Positions 50,648-59,196 of a stretch of DNA of 64,000 bases are shown one piece after another. The translations under genes were made by a program, and so were the position numbers. The first letter of the stretch is position 1; every line of letters starts with the position of its first letter. This stretch comes from JBJMQS01 sp045802605 (GTDB lineage: Bacteria; Planctomycetota; Planctomycetia; Gemmatales; Gemmataceae). The DNA lies in NCBI GenBank assembly GCA_045802605.1, contig JBJMQS010000057.1, positions 62,001 to 126,000 of the forward strand, given 5' to 3'. The notes under the pieces were generated by a model. The model was not told the DNA's origin. It saw nothing but the letters and a program-made list of their open reading frames with translations, and made no database searches.

Positions 50648-52984
50648 TTACTCAGCTAGGGGCTTGCGGCGCAATCCGACGATCGTCAATACGACGATTA
50701 AGACTGCGAAAGCTGACACCCCGGGTATAAGACTCGAACCCCAAGTTTCACTGCCGATCTTGATGTCCTTGAACCGATCGCTGAGATCGAACCAATCAAG
50801 CCACTCTTTCTTGAAGTTCAGGAAGGCTACGATCAGTGCCGCAATGGAGCCGCCAGCAATGTAGCCGGAACTGAGCAGCACAGCGGGACTGCTGTCCGCT
50901 TCCGCTTCGGTCATTGGATTAAATTTGTCGACAACCCATCGAATACAGCCTCCAATGAAGATCGGCATCGATGACGCCAAAGGCAAATACACTCCTACGG
51001 CAAAGGGCAGGGCGGGGACTCCGGATAGCTCAAGAGTAAGCGCAATTAAGACCCCCAGAATCACCAAACCCCAAGGCAATTCTCGATCGAGAATGCCATT
51101 GATAATGAGTGCCATGAGTTGAGTCTTGGGGGCATCATATTTTTTTATTTCTCGGAGCTTTTTCTCTGCCTCGGGTCTGCCTTCATCTTCGTCTTCATAG
51201 CGCAGTTTTCCGTTGACTGCCGGATCGACTAAATAGACGATCTGTCCAGCGTCGTTTACCAAATAACGCCCGGCGGGCACTGGCGCGTTCTTCTCTCCCA
51301 TGCCGACATTGAGCACGTGATACTCTGTCGGATCTTTACCGTAAGGTCCAGTCCGCACATGGTCCATATTTGAGAGTTTGCTGACGTCAATTGTCGTCGT
51401 TGGCAAGCCGCGTTTGCTATAAGTGGTTTTGGCCTGGTTCAACCACAAAAGGACGAAGCCTACGACTACCGCCGATGTCAACGACCCAATCAGAATTGCG
51501 AATTGCTGGGCGCGCGGAGTCGCACCGACCAGGTGACCCGTTTTCAGAGCCTGAGCGGTCGTGCCACCATTTGAGGACGCGATGCAAACCACACCCGCAA
51601 TGGTGAGCGCTGCCAACTTGATTTCCTTGCTAATTGTCAGCCATCCTAGCCCTTCCAGGCTGACAAAAAGGAGGCAGGTCAAAAGCAGAGTTGCCACGGT
51701 CATACCGGAGATGGGATTGCTTGATGAACCGATCTCACCCGTCAGGCGCGAGCTAACCGTGACGAACAAGAAACCGAAAATCAAAATCATGGCGGCCCCC
51801 GCGAACCCAACTGGATTGAAACCCAGCCCGAGCGCTGGCGCGGCGGCCATGGCGGCAACTAATCCAATACTGCCGAAAAGCACAACCCGCATAGACATGT
51901 CATGCTCAGTTCGTCGGACTTTCGCAACATGTTCACCGCGTGCCGCATTGCGCTCCGCGGCGAGGTCACGCAAGCCTGCACGAACCGACGAAACGATGAC
52001 TGGCAGGGCCCGCAGCATGCTAATGATGCCGCCTGCGGCAACGGCCCCAGCACCGATGTACAGAATGTAGTTGTTTCGGATTTCTCCCGTGGTCATGTTC
52101 TTGATGATCCCGTGATCGAGGCCATCTTCGCTGTTGATTTTTGTCACAGCTGGCGCCAACGGAGAGGTGAGACCATCGCCAAAGAAAACGATGGCGGGCA
52201 CGAGGACCAGATACGCCAAAAAACCTCCCGCCACCATGATTGATGCGATACGCGGCCCAATGATGTACCCGACACCAAGGAGGGCCGGCGACATTTCATT
52301 CGATAATACCCCGCCTTTCAGGCCCGATGTGGTTGTGTTTCCGCCCGCGCCGACAATCGTTTTCCAAAGCGGCTGTGCGATTTCATCTTGCCACAGCTTG
52401 CATGCCAACATCAGGAACTGATAAACGAATCCGAGGCCAAATCCAGCAAACACCATTTGCGCCGTCGAGCCGCCTTTTTCACCTGCCATAAGGACTTCGG
52501 CGCACGCCGTACCCTCGGGGAATTTCAATGTGCCATGTTGCTTGACGATGAAGGCTCGCCGAAGCGGAATCATCATCAAAATTCCAAGAAGACTGCCGAG
52601 CACTCCAACGGTCATCACGCGGATAACATCGATGTCAAATCCAATCAGCAACAGGGCTGGCATGATTAGACCGACCCCGAATGCGATCGACTCGCCAGCA
52701 GAACCCGTTGTTTGAACGATGTTGTTTTCAAGAATCGTTGCGCGCCGTAGGCCAAACATAGCCGAGAAACCGCGGAACAACGTAATTGCCATAACGGCAA
52801 CTGGGATCGACGCCGAAACGGTTAGGCCGACCTTTAGCACCAGATAAAGTGACGACGCTCCAAACAAAATGCCCAAAAGCGATCCAATGATAACTGGCGT
52901 CCAAGTCAATTCTGGGAGCTGCTCGTCATCGGGAACAAATGGTGTAAATCCGGTGGCCGGATCTTCATTATTCTTGGTGCCCAT
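50648..52984 (-). CDS. Oligopeptide transporter, OPT family
   Basis: 778 residues with about 15 membrane segments. The OPT signatures LGILFGASSLYLVLKVGLT, NNIVQTTGSAGESIAFGVG and ASNGGTTAQALKTGHLVGAT are visible. There is a hydrophilic insertion near residues 540-620 (with KYDAPKTQLMALI at its end). OPT proteins import small peptides or metal chelates by proton symport. The S46 peptidase gene downstream suggests dipeptides as cargo. No terminator between the two was seen. Confidence 0.9.
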   Translation of the reverse strand: MGTKNNEDPATGFTPFVPDDEQLPELTWTPVIIGSLLGILFGASSLYLVLKVGLTVSASIPVAVMAITLFRGFSAMFGLRRATILENNIVQTTGSAGESIAFGVGLIMPALLLIGFDIDVIRVMTVGVLGSLLGILMMIPLRRAFIVKQHGTLKFPEGTACAEVLMAGEKGGSTAQMVFAGFGLGFVYQFLMLACKLWQDEIAQPLWKTIVGAGGNTTTSGLKGGVLSNEMSPALLGVGYIIGPRIASIMVAGGFLAYLVLVPAIVFFGDGLTSPLAPAVTKINSEDGLDHGIIKNMTTGEIRNNYILYIGAGAVAAGGIISMLRALPVIVSSVRAGLRDLAAERNAARGEHVAKVRRTEHDMSMRVVLFGSIGLVAAMAAAPALGLGFNPVGFAGAAMILIFGFLFVTVSSRLTGEIGSSSNPISGMTVATLLLTCLLFVSLEGLGWLTISKEIKLAALTIAGVVCIASSNGGTTAQALKTGHLVGATPRAQQFAILIGSLTSAVVVGFVLLWLNQAKTTYSKRGLPTTTIDVSKLSNMDHVRTGPYGKDPTEYHVLNVGMGEKNAPVPAGRYLVNDAGQIVYLVDPAVNGKLRYEDEDEGRPEAEKKLREIKKYDAPKTQLMALIINGILDRELPWGLVILGVLIALTLELSGVPALPFAVGVYLPLASSMPIFIGGCIRWVVDKFNPMTEAEADSSPAVLLSSGYIAGGSIAALIVAFLNFKKEWLDWFDLSDRFKDIKIGSETWGSSLIPGVSAFAVLIVVLTIVGLRRKPLAE

Positions 52985-53092
52985 GCTGATCTTTCGTGAA
53001 GGAAACGACGTAAATTCGTTCCCGATAAATTGCGGGCGATCGCCCCGAAATGCAAGGGGCCAGAAGAGAAATGTCGGAAATGTTTGGCGAAA

Positions 53093-53320
53093 TCAGGCGG
53101 AAGGGCGACAGGCTTTGAAGGCTTGCAACACGTCGTACAGATCGCTGGTCACGACAACTTCATCGTCCAAGAAGTCGCGGAGCCAGATCATGTTGAGTCG
53201 CTGCGCCATCGCAACCAGGGGCAGCAAATCTCGCAGCGCAATGGCAGTCGTCGCGGTAGGAGCGTGTGTGAGTGTGTCGCTTTCGCGGTCCGAGAAGATA
53301 CGCAGTTGGCGTCGTTTCAT
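53093..53320 (-). CDS. Small hypothetical protein
   Basis: 75 residues from the ATG at 53320, preceded by GGGAGGTCACC. Two helical parts (IALRDLLPLVAMAQRLNMIW and SDLYDVLQAFKACRPS) flank a DDEVVVTSDL strand. No family recognised. The longer frame upstream overlaps gpsA and is not used. Confidence 0.55.
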   Translation of the reverse strand: MKRRQLRIFSDRESDTLTHAPTATTAIALRDLLPLVAMAQRLNMIWLRDFLDDEVVVTSDLYDVLQAFKACRPSA

Positions 53321-53484
53321 GGTGACCTCCCTGCGGGCCGACGTATTCGACTCCGAAGCGCGCAGGAGCCGAGATTCTCTGGGCTCGACAAAAATCGGCA
53401 TGAGGGCCATCTGCTCATAAACAAAACTTTCGAATCCTCGTCGCAAGTATAATGCCCACACGATAGTTCCACGCCGGGCCGAAC

Positions 53485-54498
53485 ATGCCGACACAATTTT
53501 CCATCCTGGGAAGCGGAGCGTGGGGAACCACGATCGCCTTGCTATTGGCTCGAAAGGCTGACCACCGGGTTCGCCTGTGGTCCTACCGCCCGGAACATAC
53601 CCGCGAATTGCGCGACCGGCGCGAAAATGTGCGGCTTCTGCCGGGAGTGCCGATTCCGGAATCTATAGAGCTCGAATCCGACATCGCCAAAACACTCGAT
53701 GGCGTTGATCTGTGCATCGCCGCCGTACCAACGGTTTATTTGCGCGCAACATTGGCCAAAGAACGGCCGCAGCTCGCACAATCCACTCCGGTCGTCAGCC
53801 TCTGCAAAGGCATCGAGAACGAAACATTCGAACGGCCGACGGAAATTCTCTGTGATCTCCTGGGAAAGCGGCCATACGCAGTCCTGAGCGGCCCCAGCCA
53901 CGCCGAAGAAGTCGCTCGTGGCATGCCGGCTTCAGTTGTCGCCGCGAGTGCTGACGAGCAATTGGCGAAGCGGGTACAAGAGTGGTTTTGCACCGACCGG
54001 TTCCGCGTTTATACGAATGCGGACGTTATCGGTGTGGAACTCGCTGCCGCACTGAAAAATGTAATCGCTATCGCGGCTGGTATTTGTGATGGTCTGCAGT
54101 TTGGCGACAACGCAAAGGCCGCGTTGGTGACGCGCGGTCTCGTTGAGATGGCTCGCTTCGGAGCCGCCCATGGCGCCGACCCGGCGACGTATCAGGGACT
54201 CGCTGGAATGGGCGACTTAATCACGACGTGCTTTAGCCGCCACGGCCGAAACCGCCGGGTTGGCGAACGCTTGGCAAAAGGCGAAGTGTTGGCCGAGATT
54301 CTGGCGAGCACGGAAATGGTTGCTGAGGGCGTCTACACGACGCGGAGCGTTCGGTTCAAGGCTGCGACGTTGGGATTGGAACTACCCATTATCAATGAAA
54401 TCTATCGGGTGCTTTACGAGAACAAATCGCCCCGAGCGGCCGTTGAGGACCTCATGCAGCGAACGCCAGTGCCGGAACGACGCATAGACGAACTCTAA
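53485..54498 (+). CDS. gpsA: NAD(P)+-dependent glycerol-3-phosphate dehydrogenase
   Basis: 337 residues, the normal length. Rossmann motif FSILGSGAWGTTIALLLA at the start, CIAAVPTVYLRATL, VVSLCKGIENETFERPTEIL, LSGPSHAEEVARGMPAS, the catalytic Lys in AAALKNVIAIAAGICDGL, and AGMGDLITTCFSRHGRNRRVG. It makes sn-glycerol 3-phosphate for phospholipids from dihydroxyacetone phosphate. It is convergent with dprA. Confidence 0.96.
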   Translation: MPTQFSILGSGAWGTTIALLLARKADHRVRLWSYRPEHTRELRDRRENVRLLPGVPIPESIELESDIAKTLDGVDLCIAAVPTVYLRATLAKERPQLAQSTPVVSLCKGIENETFERPTEILCDLLGKRPYAVLSGPSHAEEVARGMPASVVAASADEQLAKRVQEWFCTDRFRVYTNADVIGVELAAALKNVIAIAAGICDGLQFGDNAKAALVTRGLVEMARFGAAHGADPATYQGLAGMGDLITTCFSRHGRNRRVGERLAKGEVLAEILASTEMVAEGVYTTRSVRFKAATLGLELPIINEIYRVLYENKSPRAAVEDLMQRTPVPERRIDEL

Positions 54499-54501
54499 AG
54501 A

Positions 54502-55632
54502 CTAGCGACGTTCATATTGGTTGCCGGGCAGGCGTTTCACGGCTCGTTTTAATTCAAGTTGCATCAACGTTCGCGACAAATCCGGAATAGGTAGATTTAA
54601 TTCCTGGGCCAATTGGTCGATGTGTCGTGTCCCTCCGGCGAGAGCGTTCCAGACTTGGGTCTCGGGCGGGGCCAATTCAACGGCGGGCTTTTCCAATTCG
54701 CGAACCGTCTTCGCCGCCGGCGCGGTCATTCCTTCGAGTTCTTCAAGAATATCTTCCACATTTCGAATGAGCTTTGCGCCGTTACGAATCAACTTTAAGC
54801 AACCTGCGCTCGCAATGCTGTCGGCTTGGCCGGGCAGAGCGAAGACTTCTCGGTTCTGTTCCGCCGCATGCCGAGCGGTGATCAGGGCACCGCTGCGTTC
54901 GTGCGCTTCAATGACAACGACGCCCAGTGACAGCCCGCTAATCAACCGGTTTCGCGCGGGGAACATTCCGGCCTGCGGCGCTTGCCGCATGGATGTTTCG
55001 GTCAACAAGGCCCCCGCCTCGGCTACACGGCGCGCGAGCCCATCGTGTTCCGGTGGATAGATGCGGGCCAGTCCTCCCGCCAGCACTGCGATCGTTCGAC
55101 CGCCGGCTTTGAGCGCCGCGTCATGCGCAACGCCGTCAATGCCGCGAGCCAAGCCACTGACGATGGTGTAACCGACGCGCACCAGGCCTGCCGCCAGGCG
55201 CTCGGTCATGCGCCGGCCATACGACGTGCACTCCCGGGAACCCACGATCGCAATCGCTTTGCGATCTTGTGGCAGCACCGAGCCTTTTTGAAACATCAAA
55301 TACGGTGGATCAGGCAGTTCGTTCAGGGCAGTGGGGTATTCTGGTGACCCGAGGCTGACTAATCCGACGTTGTGTTCGCGTAACGCGCGCAGCTCAGATT
55401 CGAGATCCGCGTCGCGCAAGGCGGCCGCGAAATCGGTGCTGAGTTTTTCTCCAATATGCGGAATCGAGCGCAACTCGTTGGCCGAGGCACGGCGTGCAGC
55501 GGCAGCCGAGCCAAAGCGTTCGAGAATTGCGGCTGTCAATCGCGGGCCCAGCCCGGGGACCAGCGAAAGCGCCAGCATGTCGATGACTTGTGGACCAGGC
55601 TCCGCGAACATGGGCTCCCTCGCGATTGCCAA
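54502..55632 (-). CDS. dprA: DNA-processing protein DprA/Smf
   Basis: 376 residues. A helix-hairpin-helix N-terminus (LVPGLGPRLTAAILERF) and the Rossmann-like DprA domain (AIVGSRECTSYGRRMTERLA, SGLARGIDGVAHDAALKAGG, LAGGLARIYPPEH, ARNRLISGLSLGVVVIEA) are followed by a C-terminal winged helix (about 310-370, GGTRHIDQLAQELNLP). DprA loads RecA on single-stranded DNA taken up by transformation. Confidence 0.95.
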   Translation of the reverse strand: MAIAREPMFAEPGPQVIDMLALSLVPGLGPRLTAAILERFGSAAAARRASANELRSIPHIGEKLSTDFAAALRDADLESELRALREHNVGLVSLGSPEYPTALNELPDPPYLMFQKGSVLPQDRKAIAIVGSRECTSYGRRMTERLAAGLVRVGYTIVSGLARGIDGVAHDAALKAGGRTIAVLAGGLARIYPPEHDGLARRVAEAGALLTETSMRQAPQAGMFPARNRLISGLSLGVVVIEAHERSGALITARHAAEQNREVFALPGQADSIASAGCLKLIRNGAKLIRNVEDILEELEGMTAPAAKTVRELEKPAVELAPPETQVWNALAGGTRHIDQLAQELNLPIPDLSRTLMQLELKRAVKRLPGNQYERR

Positions 55633-55852
55633 CTAACTTCGGTGAAGCGACGACAATGGGCAAGGGGAGTCAGCCCGTGCAAAGCAGAAAAGTGCTACAA
55701 ATCCGGTTGCTACCGCTTGCAACCCGCTGGCAGCGAGGGTAGAACATTTTCTGACCGGCACTGGGCCGGACAACTTGACCGATTGTTGGTGTTTGGAAAA
55801 GTTGAGGCCGTGCCGCTCGCGGTCAGTTTTCCATTCATTGGAGAGTGCACTA

Positions 55853-55969
55853 ATGTCAGCAATTTGGGACTACCTGCAATCGACCCAGGGCATGATCATC
55901 AACGGCTTGTTGTTGGTCGCACTCATTGGTCTGTATTTGTATCTGAAGAATCGGCCCTCGGAAGAGTAA
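55853..55969 (+). CDS. 38-residue single-helix membrane protein
   Basis: MSAIWDYLQSTQGMIINGLL begins the protein, which has one membrane helix (GMIINGLLLVALIGLYLYL) and a charged end. GGAGAG lies 7 bases before the ATG. A hairpin follows. Short but with a good ribosome-binding site. The function is unknown. Confidence 0.5.
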   Translation: MSAIWDYLQSTQGMIINGLLLVALIGLYLYLKNRPSEE

Positions 55970-55990
55970 CAGTGCATTCGTGACGCTCGA

Positions 55991-56010
55991 CCCGGACGCC
56001 CCCGTCCGGG
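55991..56010. terminator. Hairpin between the small membrane gene and the HtrA-like gene
   Basis: CCCGGACG, loop CCCC, CGTCCGGG, placed between two convergent stop codons. Only a weak T run follows on the plus strand (GAGTTTCCTTT). Confidence 0.6.
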
Positions 56011-56020
56011 TGAGTTTCCT

Positions 56021-57193
56021 TTACTGGGCGGAGGTGGGCCAAATCTTGCTCTTGGCCACCGACCAGTCACCGACCACCGCATCGACCGCCATCACTTTCC
56101 GTTCCCGCCAAACCTGCAAGTGAACTCGTTGGCCGGCCGGCAACATGCTGATCAAATTGATCAAGTGGTTGTCATTGCGAATCGATACCGAGTCGAGCTG
56201 AAGAATCACATCGTTCACTCGCAAGCCCGCGAGTGCTGCAGGTGACTCCGGAACTACGGCGTCAATGCGTGCCCCGCGCGCTCGATCGAGGCCGAGTGTC
56301 ACGGCGTTGACTGGTTGGAAACCCGCATCCAGACGAAGCCCAAGATAGCCGTAGGCGACGCTGCCACGCTCCTGCAGTTGTTTGGCAACACGCTTGACTA
56401 TGTTGGCGGGGATGGCGAAAGCTACGCCACTATTAGAACCGCTCTGTGAAGCAATTGCCGTGTTGATGCCAATAACTTCGCCTTGCAGGTTTACGAGCGG
56501 GCCACCGCTCGATCCAGGATTGATCGCAGCATCTGTCTGCAAAAAGTCTTTCACACGAATGTGGTCGCCAAGCTTGATTTGGCCCCTCTCCCGGGCACTG
56601 ATGATTCCGTGCGTAACCGACTGGCTGAGCCCGAACGGGCTACCTAAAGCTAATACCCATTGACCAATCCGCATGCGTTCGCTGTCGCCCCAATGCACGG
56701 AGGGGAGGGAAGTGCCCTCCACGCGCAAAACGGCAATATCCGTTTCCGCGTCTGCATAGACATGCGTCGGTCGCAGCAGTCGGCCGTCGGCAAGGTTGAT
56801 ACTAATTTGCTCGGGTCGTGAACCGGAGACTACGTGATGGTTTGTGATAACGACGTAGCCTGGCCGGTCGCTTGCCGCGACGATGATGCCGCTGCCCGAG
56901 TCTTCCACCGTCGTAGATTTCGAACTCGTGCTGCTTGTCGAAGGCTTTGTGGCATCAATCGAGACAACCGCCGGTAACACCGCTTGGGCGACGGCTTCAA
57001 ACCGATCACTGAGTGCGGTGAGATCGGCAAGCCCTGGAGACACCGCTGGCGGCTGGCCCAAGGCGGTACCGGCGAATGGAATGCCGGGAGCCCCGTACCA
57101 GCAAGCCCCAACTGCTACCGACGCAGCACCCAGCAACATGCAAAACAGCGTGCGCATGACACCTGACCTCTCGCCATTCGAACCGCGGCTCAT
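56021..57193 (-). CDS. HtrA/DegP-type serine protease with PDZ domain
   Basis: 390 residues, or 378 from the ATG at 57157. An N-terminal hydrophobic export segment is followed by a trypsin-like domain with His120 in ITNHHVVSG, Asp152 in AETDIAVL and Ser229 in INPGSSGGPLVN, then one PDZ domain (about 295-380, VVPESPAALAGLRVNDVIL). It degrades or holds misfolded proteins in the periplasm. One PDZ domain, as in DegS, rather than two as in DegP. Confidence 0.92.
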   Translation of the reverse strand: MSRGSNGERSGVMRTLFCMLLGAASVAVGACWYGAPGIPFAGTALGQPPAVSPGLADLTALSDRFEAVAQAVLPAVVSIDATKPSTSSTSSKSTTVEDSGSGIIVAASDRPGYVVITNHHVVSGSRPEQISINLADGRLLRPTHVYADAETDIAVLRVEGTSLPSVHWGDSERMRIGQWVLALGSPFGLSQSVTHGIISARERGQIKLGDHIRVKDFLQTDAAINPGSSGGPLVNLQGEVIGINTAIASQSGSNSGVAFAIPANIVKRVAKQLQERGSVAYGYLGLRLDAGFQPVNAVTLGLDRARGARIDAVVPESPAALAGLRVNDVILQLDSVSIRNDNHLINLISMLPAGQRVHLQVWRERKVMAVDAVVGDWSVAKSKIWPTSAQ

Positions 57194-57309
57194 TTGAGCC
57201 AGCGCATTCTAAACCGGAGGTCCAGTCGCTTTCTGAAGCAATTTTCGTGGAACAGGCCGAATCGCCGTGCCGCGGGTTGGGATATCCGTCACAGACTGTG
57301 CAAAAGAAA

Positions 57310-57333
57310 AAACCGCGGCATTCGCCGCGGTTT
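57310..57333 (-). terminator. Terminator of the DksA/TraR gene
   Basis: A perfect 10-bp stem AAACCGCGGC / GCCGCGGTTT with loop ATTC. As precede it on the plus strand (57306-57312), giving a T run on the minus strand. Confidence 0.85.
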
Positions 57334-57352
57334 AGAAAGCGTAACTTTCCGG

Positions 57353-57814
57353 TTACTTGCTCAGGTCCATTTCCAGAGAACTGAGATCGACCCGTGAGCG
57401 ATCTTCACCGCCATCAGTCACATTTTCCCAGCTCCCGGTGAGGTGATTGAACTCCCAATCGGAGGACCTCTCAACGTCGTTTTGGCACTTTACGCACATC
57501 GTGCTGTAGGGCAGGGCATTGAGGCGGGCCACAGGAATGCGAATTTGGCAGAGTTCGCAAACGCCGTAACTTCCTTGCTTCATTTTGGTGATGGCGCGCT
57601 CGATCTGTCGAAGCTCTCGGGCTTCCAACTCCGCCAACTTCGAGGACATCTCCTCGCTGCCGCTATCGAATGCCGCGTCGGCCGCGTCGCCTGTTTGGCC
57701 GGTGCTCCGAGGATTGCCCAAGTCGCGCAACTCGAAACCGAGCCTTTTATAGAGTTCCTGGCGTCGAGCCGTCAGGTTCTGATGTAGCCTCAAAAGGGCC
57801 TCACTCCGGGCCAT
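57353..57814 (-). CDS. DksA/TraR-type zinc-finger protein
   Basis: 153 residues. A coiled-coil half (LLRLHQNLTARRQELYKRL, with acidic tip residues around TGDAADAAFDSGSEEM) precedes the C4 zinc finger (CELC near residue 93 and CVKC near 114). The family binds the secondary channel of RNA polymerase and mediates stringent control. The coiled coil tip D-x-x-D-x-A is preserved (GDAADAAFD). A regulatory role is likely, and its exact equivalence to DksA is not shown. Confidence 0.85.
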   Translation of the reverse strand: MARSEALLRLHQNLTARRQELYKRLGFELRDLGNPRSTGQTGDAADAAFDSGSEEMSSKLAELEARELRQIERAITKMKQGSYGVCELCQIRIPVARLNALPYSTMCVKCQNDVERSSDWEFNHLTGSWENVTDGGEDRSRVDLSSLEMDLSK

Positions 57815-58107
57815 CGAAACACCTCACATCTTGCCGTCCGGCAAGCCAAATCCATTACTCCCAGCGACCGGGACATTAGGGTCGCGTCTGGTTTGAATCA
57901 TCTCAAGCACACGGCGCGCCATAAATCGATCGTGGAAAACTGACCAATTATACCCGACGATCAAGTGGGAATAATTTCAACGCGCGAACCGTACGTTTGC
58001 GCACCTTTCAGCGAAAATTCGGCATTAAGCACGCAGGAGCATGGCCGGCGCTACAAGTCGTTGTGACAATTATAGATGAGTGAATTGACAGTTGGGTTCG
58101 GGCAGCA

Positions 58108-59196
58108 GTGACTTCGTTGGCTCAAGATATTACGGTTTCAGAGGTTCCACCGATGGCTCAGCGGATTCGGATTGGTCTTATCGGTGCGGGGGCCAATACT
58201 CGCAAGCGACACATTCCCGGGCTTCTCGCCGTCCCCGGCGTCGAATTGACAGCGGTTTGCAATCGCCGGCGGGAATCGACCGCCGCAGCCGCCAAGGAAT
58301 ATGGCATCGCGAAGACCTTTGAGCGCTGGCAGGACTTGATCGAGGACTCAGATGTCGATGCCGTGATGGTCGGCACTTGGCCTTATCTCCATTGTCCCAT
58401 TGTGCTCGCTGCGCTTGAGGCTGACAAACACGTGCTGACTGAAGCGCGCATGAGTTTAAATGCCGCGGAAGCTCGTGTGATGTTCGAAGCATCGCAGCGG
58501 AAGCCGAAGATTGTCTGCCAGATCGTGCCCAGCCCTTTTGGGCTCAAGGGCAATCAATACGTACGCGATCTCTTGGCCGACGGATATGTCGGCGAAATGC
58601 GCGAAGTGACCGTGCTTGGATTCAATGATAATCTTGGCGGGCCGGACTCCCCACTCAGTTGGCGACAGGACGCGGCCCTCTCCGGCTTTAACATGCTCAC
58701 CGTCGGCATCGTGCATGAATCCGTTTTGCGATGGGTTGCGCCACCAGTACGTGTCATGGCCCAGGTGCACGCATTTATCCCTACTCGGGTCGATCCAGAA
58801 AGTGGAATCCGGCGTGCAGTTGGCACACCGGATAGCGTTCAGATCTTGGTCACCCTGGCAGATCACGCGCGGGCCGTTTACCAGTTCAGTGGCGTGACAC
58901 CTTACGGGGCGGGCTCGTCGATTACTATGCGCGGCGACGCCGGTTATCTCCATTACGATCTGATGACAGATCGAATCACGGGTCAACGAGAAGGAGGGAA
59001 AACGTCAAGCGAGCTGACAATTCCACCGGAGAAAGCAGGTGGCTGGCGCGTCGAAGCGGACTTTATCGACTCCATCCGCGACGGATCGCCCGTGCGCTAC
59101 ACCGACTTTGCGACTGGCGTCAGCTACATGGAATTCACTGAAGCAGTGGCACGCAGCGCCCGCGATGGAGTCGCCGTTATGCTGCCCGACCAATGA
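58108..59196 (+). CDS. Gfo/Idh/MocA-family oxidoreductase
   Basis: 362 residues from GTG 58108; ATG 58153 is an alternative start directly before the fold. The nucleotide-binding motif IGLIGAGANTRKRHIPGLL is followed by VDAVMVGTWPYLH and by TEARMS, where most members have E-K-P. The C-terminal domain has the family's beta sheet. Members oxidise or reduce sugars or inositols with NAD(P). The changed E-K-P motif, whose Lys usually helps catalysis, suggests a distinct chemistry or subfamily. The end overlaps the convergent permease gene by 20 bases. Confidence 0.85.
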   Translation: MTSLAQDITVSEVPPMAQRIRIGLIGAGANTRKRHIPGLLAVPGVELTAVCNRRRESTAAAAKEYGIAKTFERWQDLIEDSDVDAVMVGTWPYLHCPIVLAALEADKHVLTEARMSLNAAEARVMFEASQRKPKIVCQIVPSPFGLKGNQYVRDLLADGYVGEMREVTVLGFNDNLGGPDSPLSWRQDAALSGFNMLTVGIVHESVLRWVAPPVRVMAQVHAFIPTRVDPESGIRRAVGTPDSVQILVTLADHARAVYQFSGVTPYGAGSSITMRGDAGYLHYDLMTDRITGQREGGKTSSELTIPPEKAGGWRVEADFIDSIRDGSPVRYTDFATGVSYMEFTEAVARSARDGVAVMLPDQ

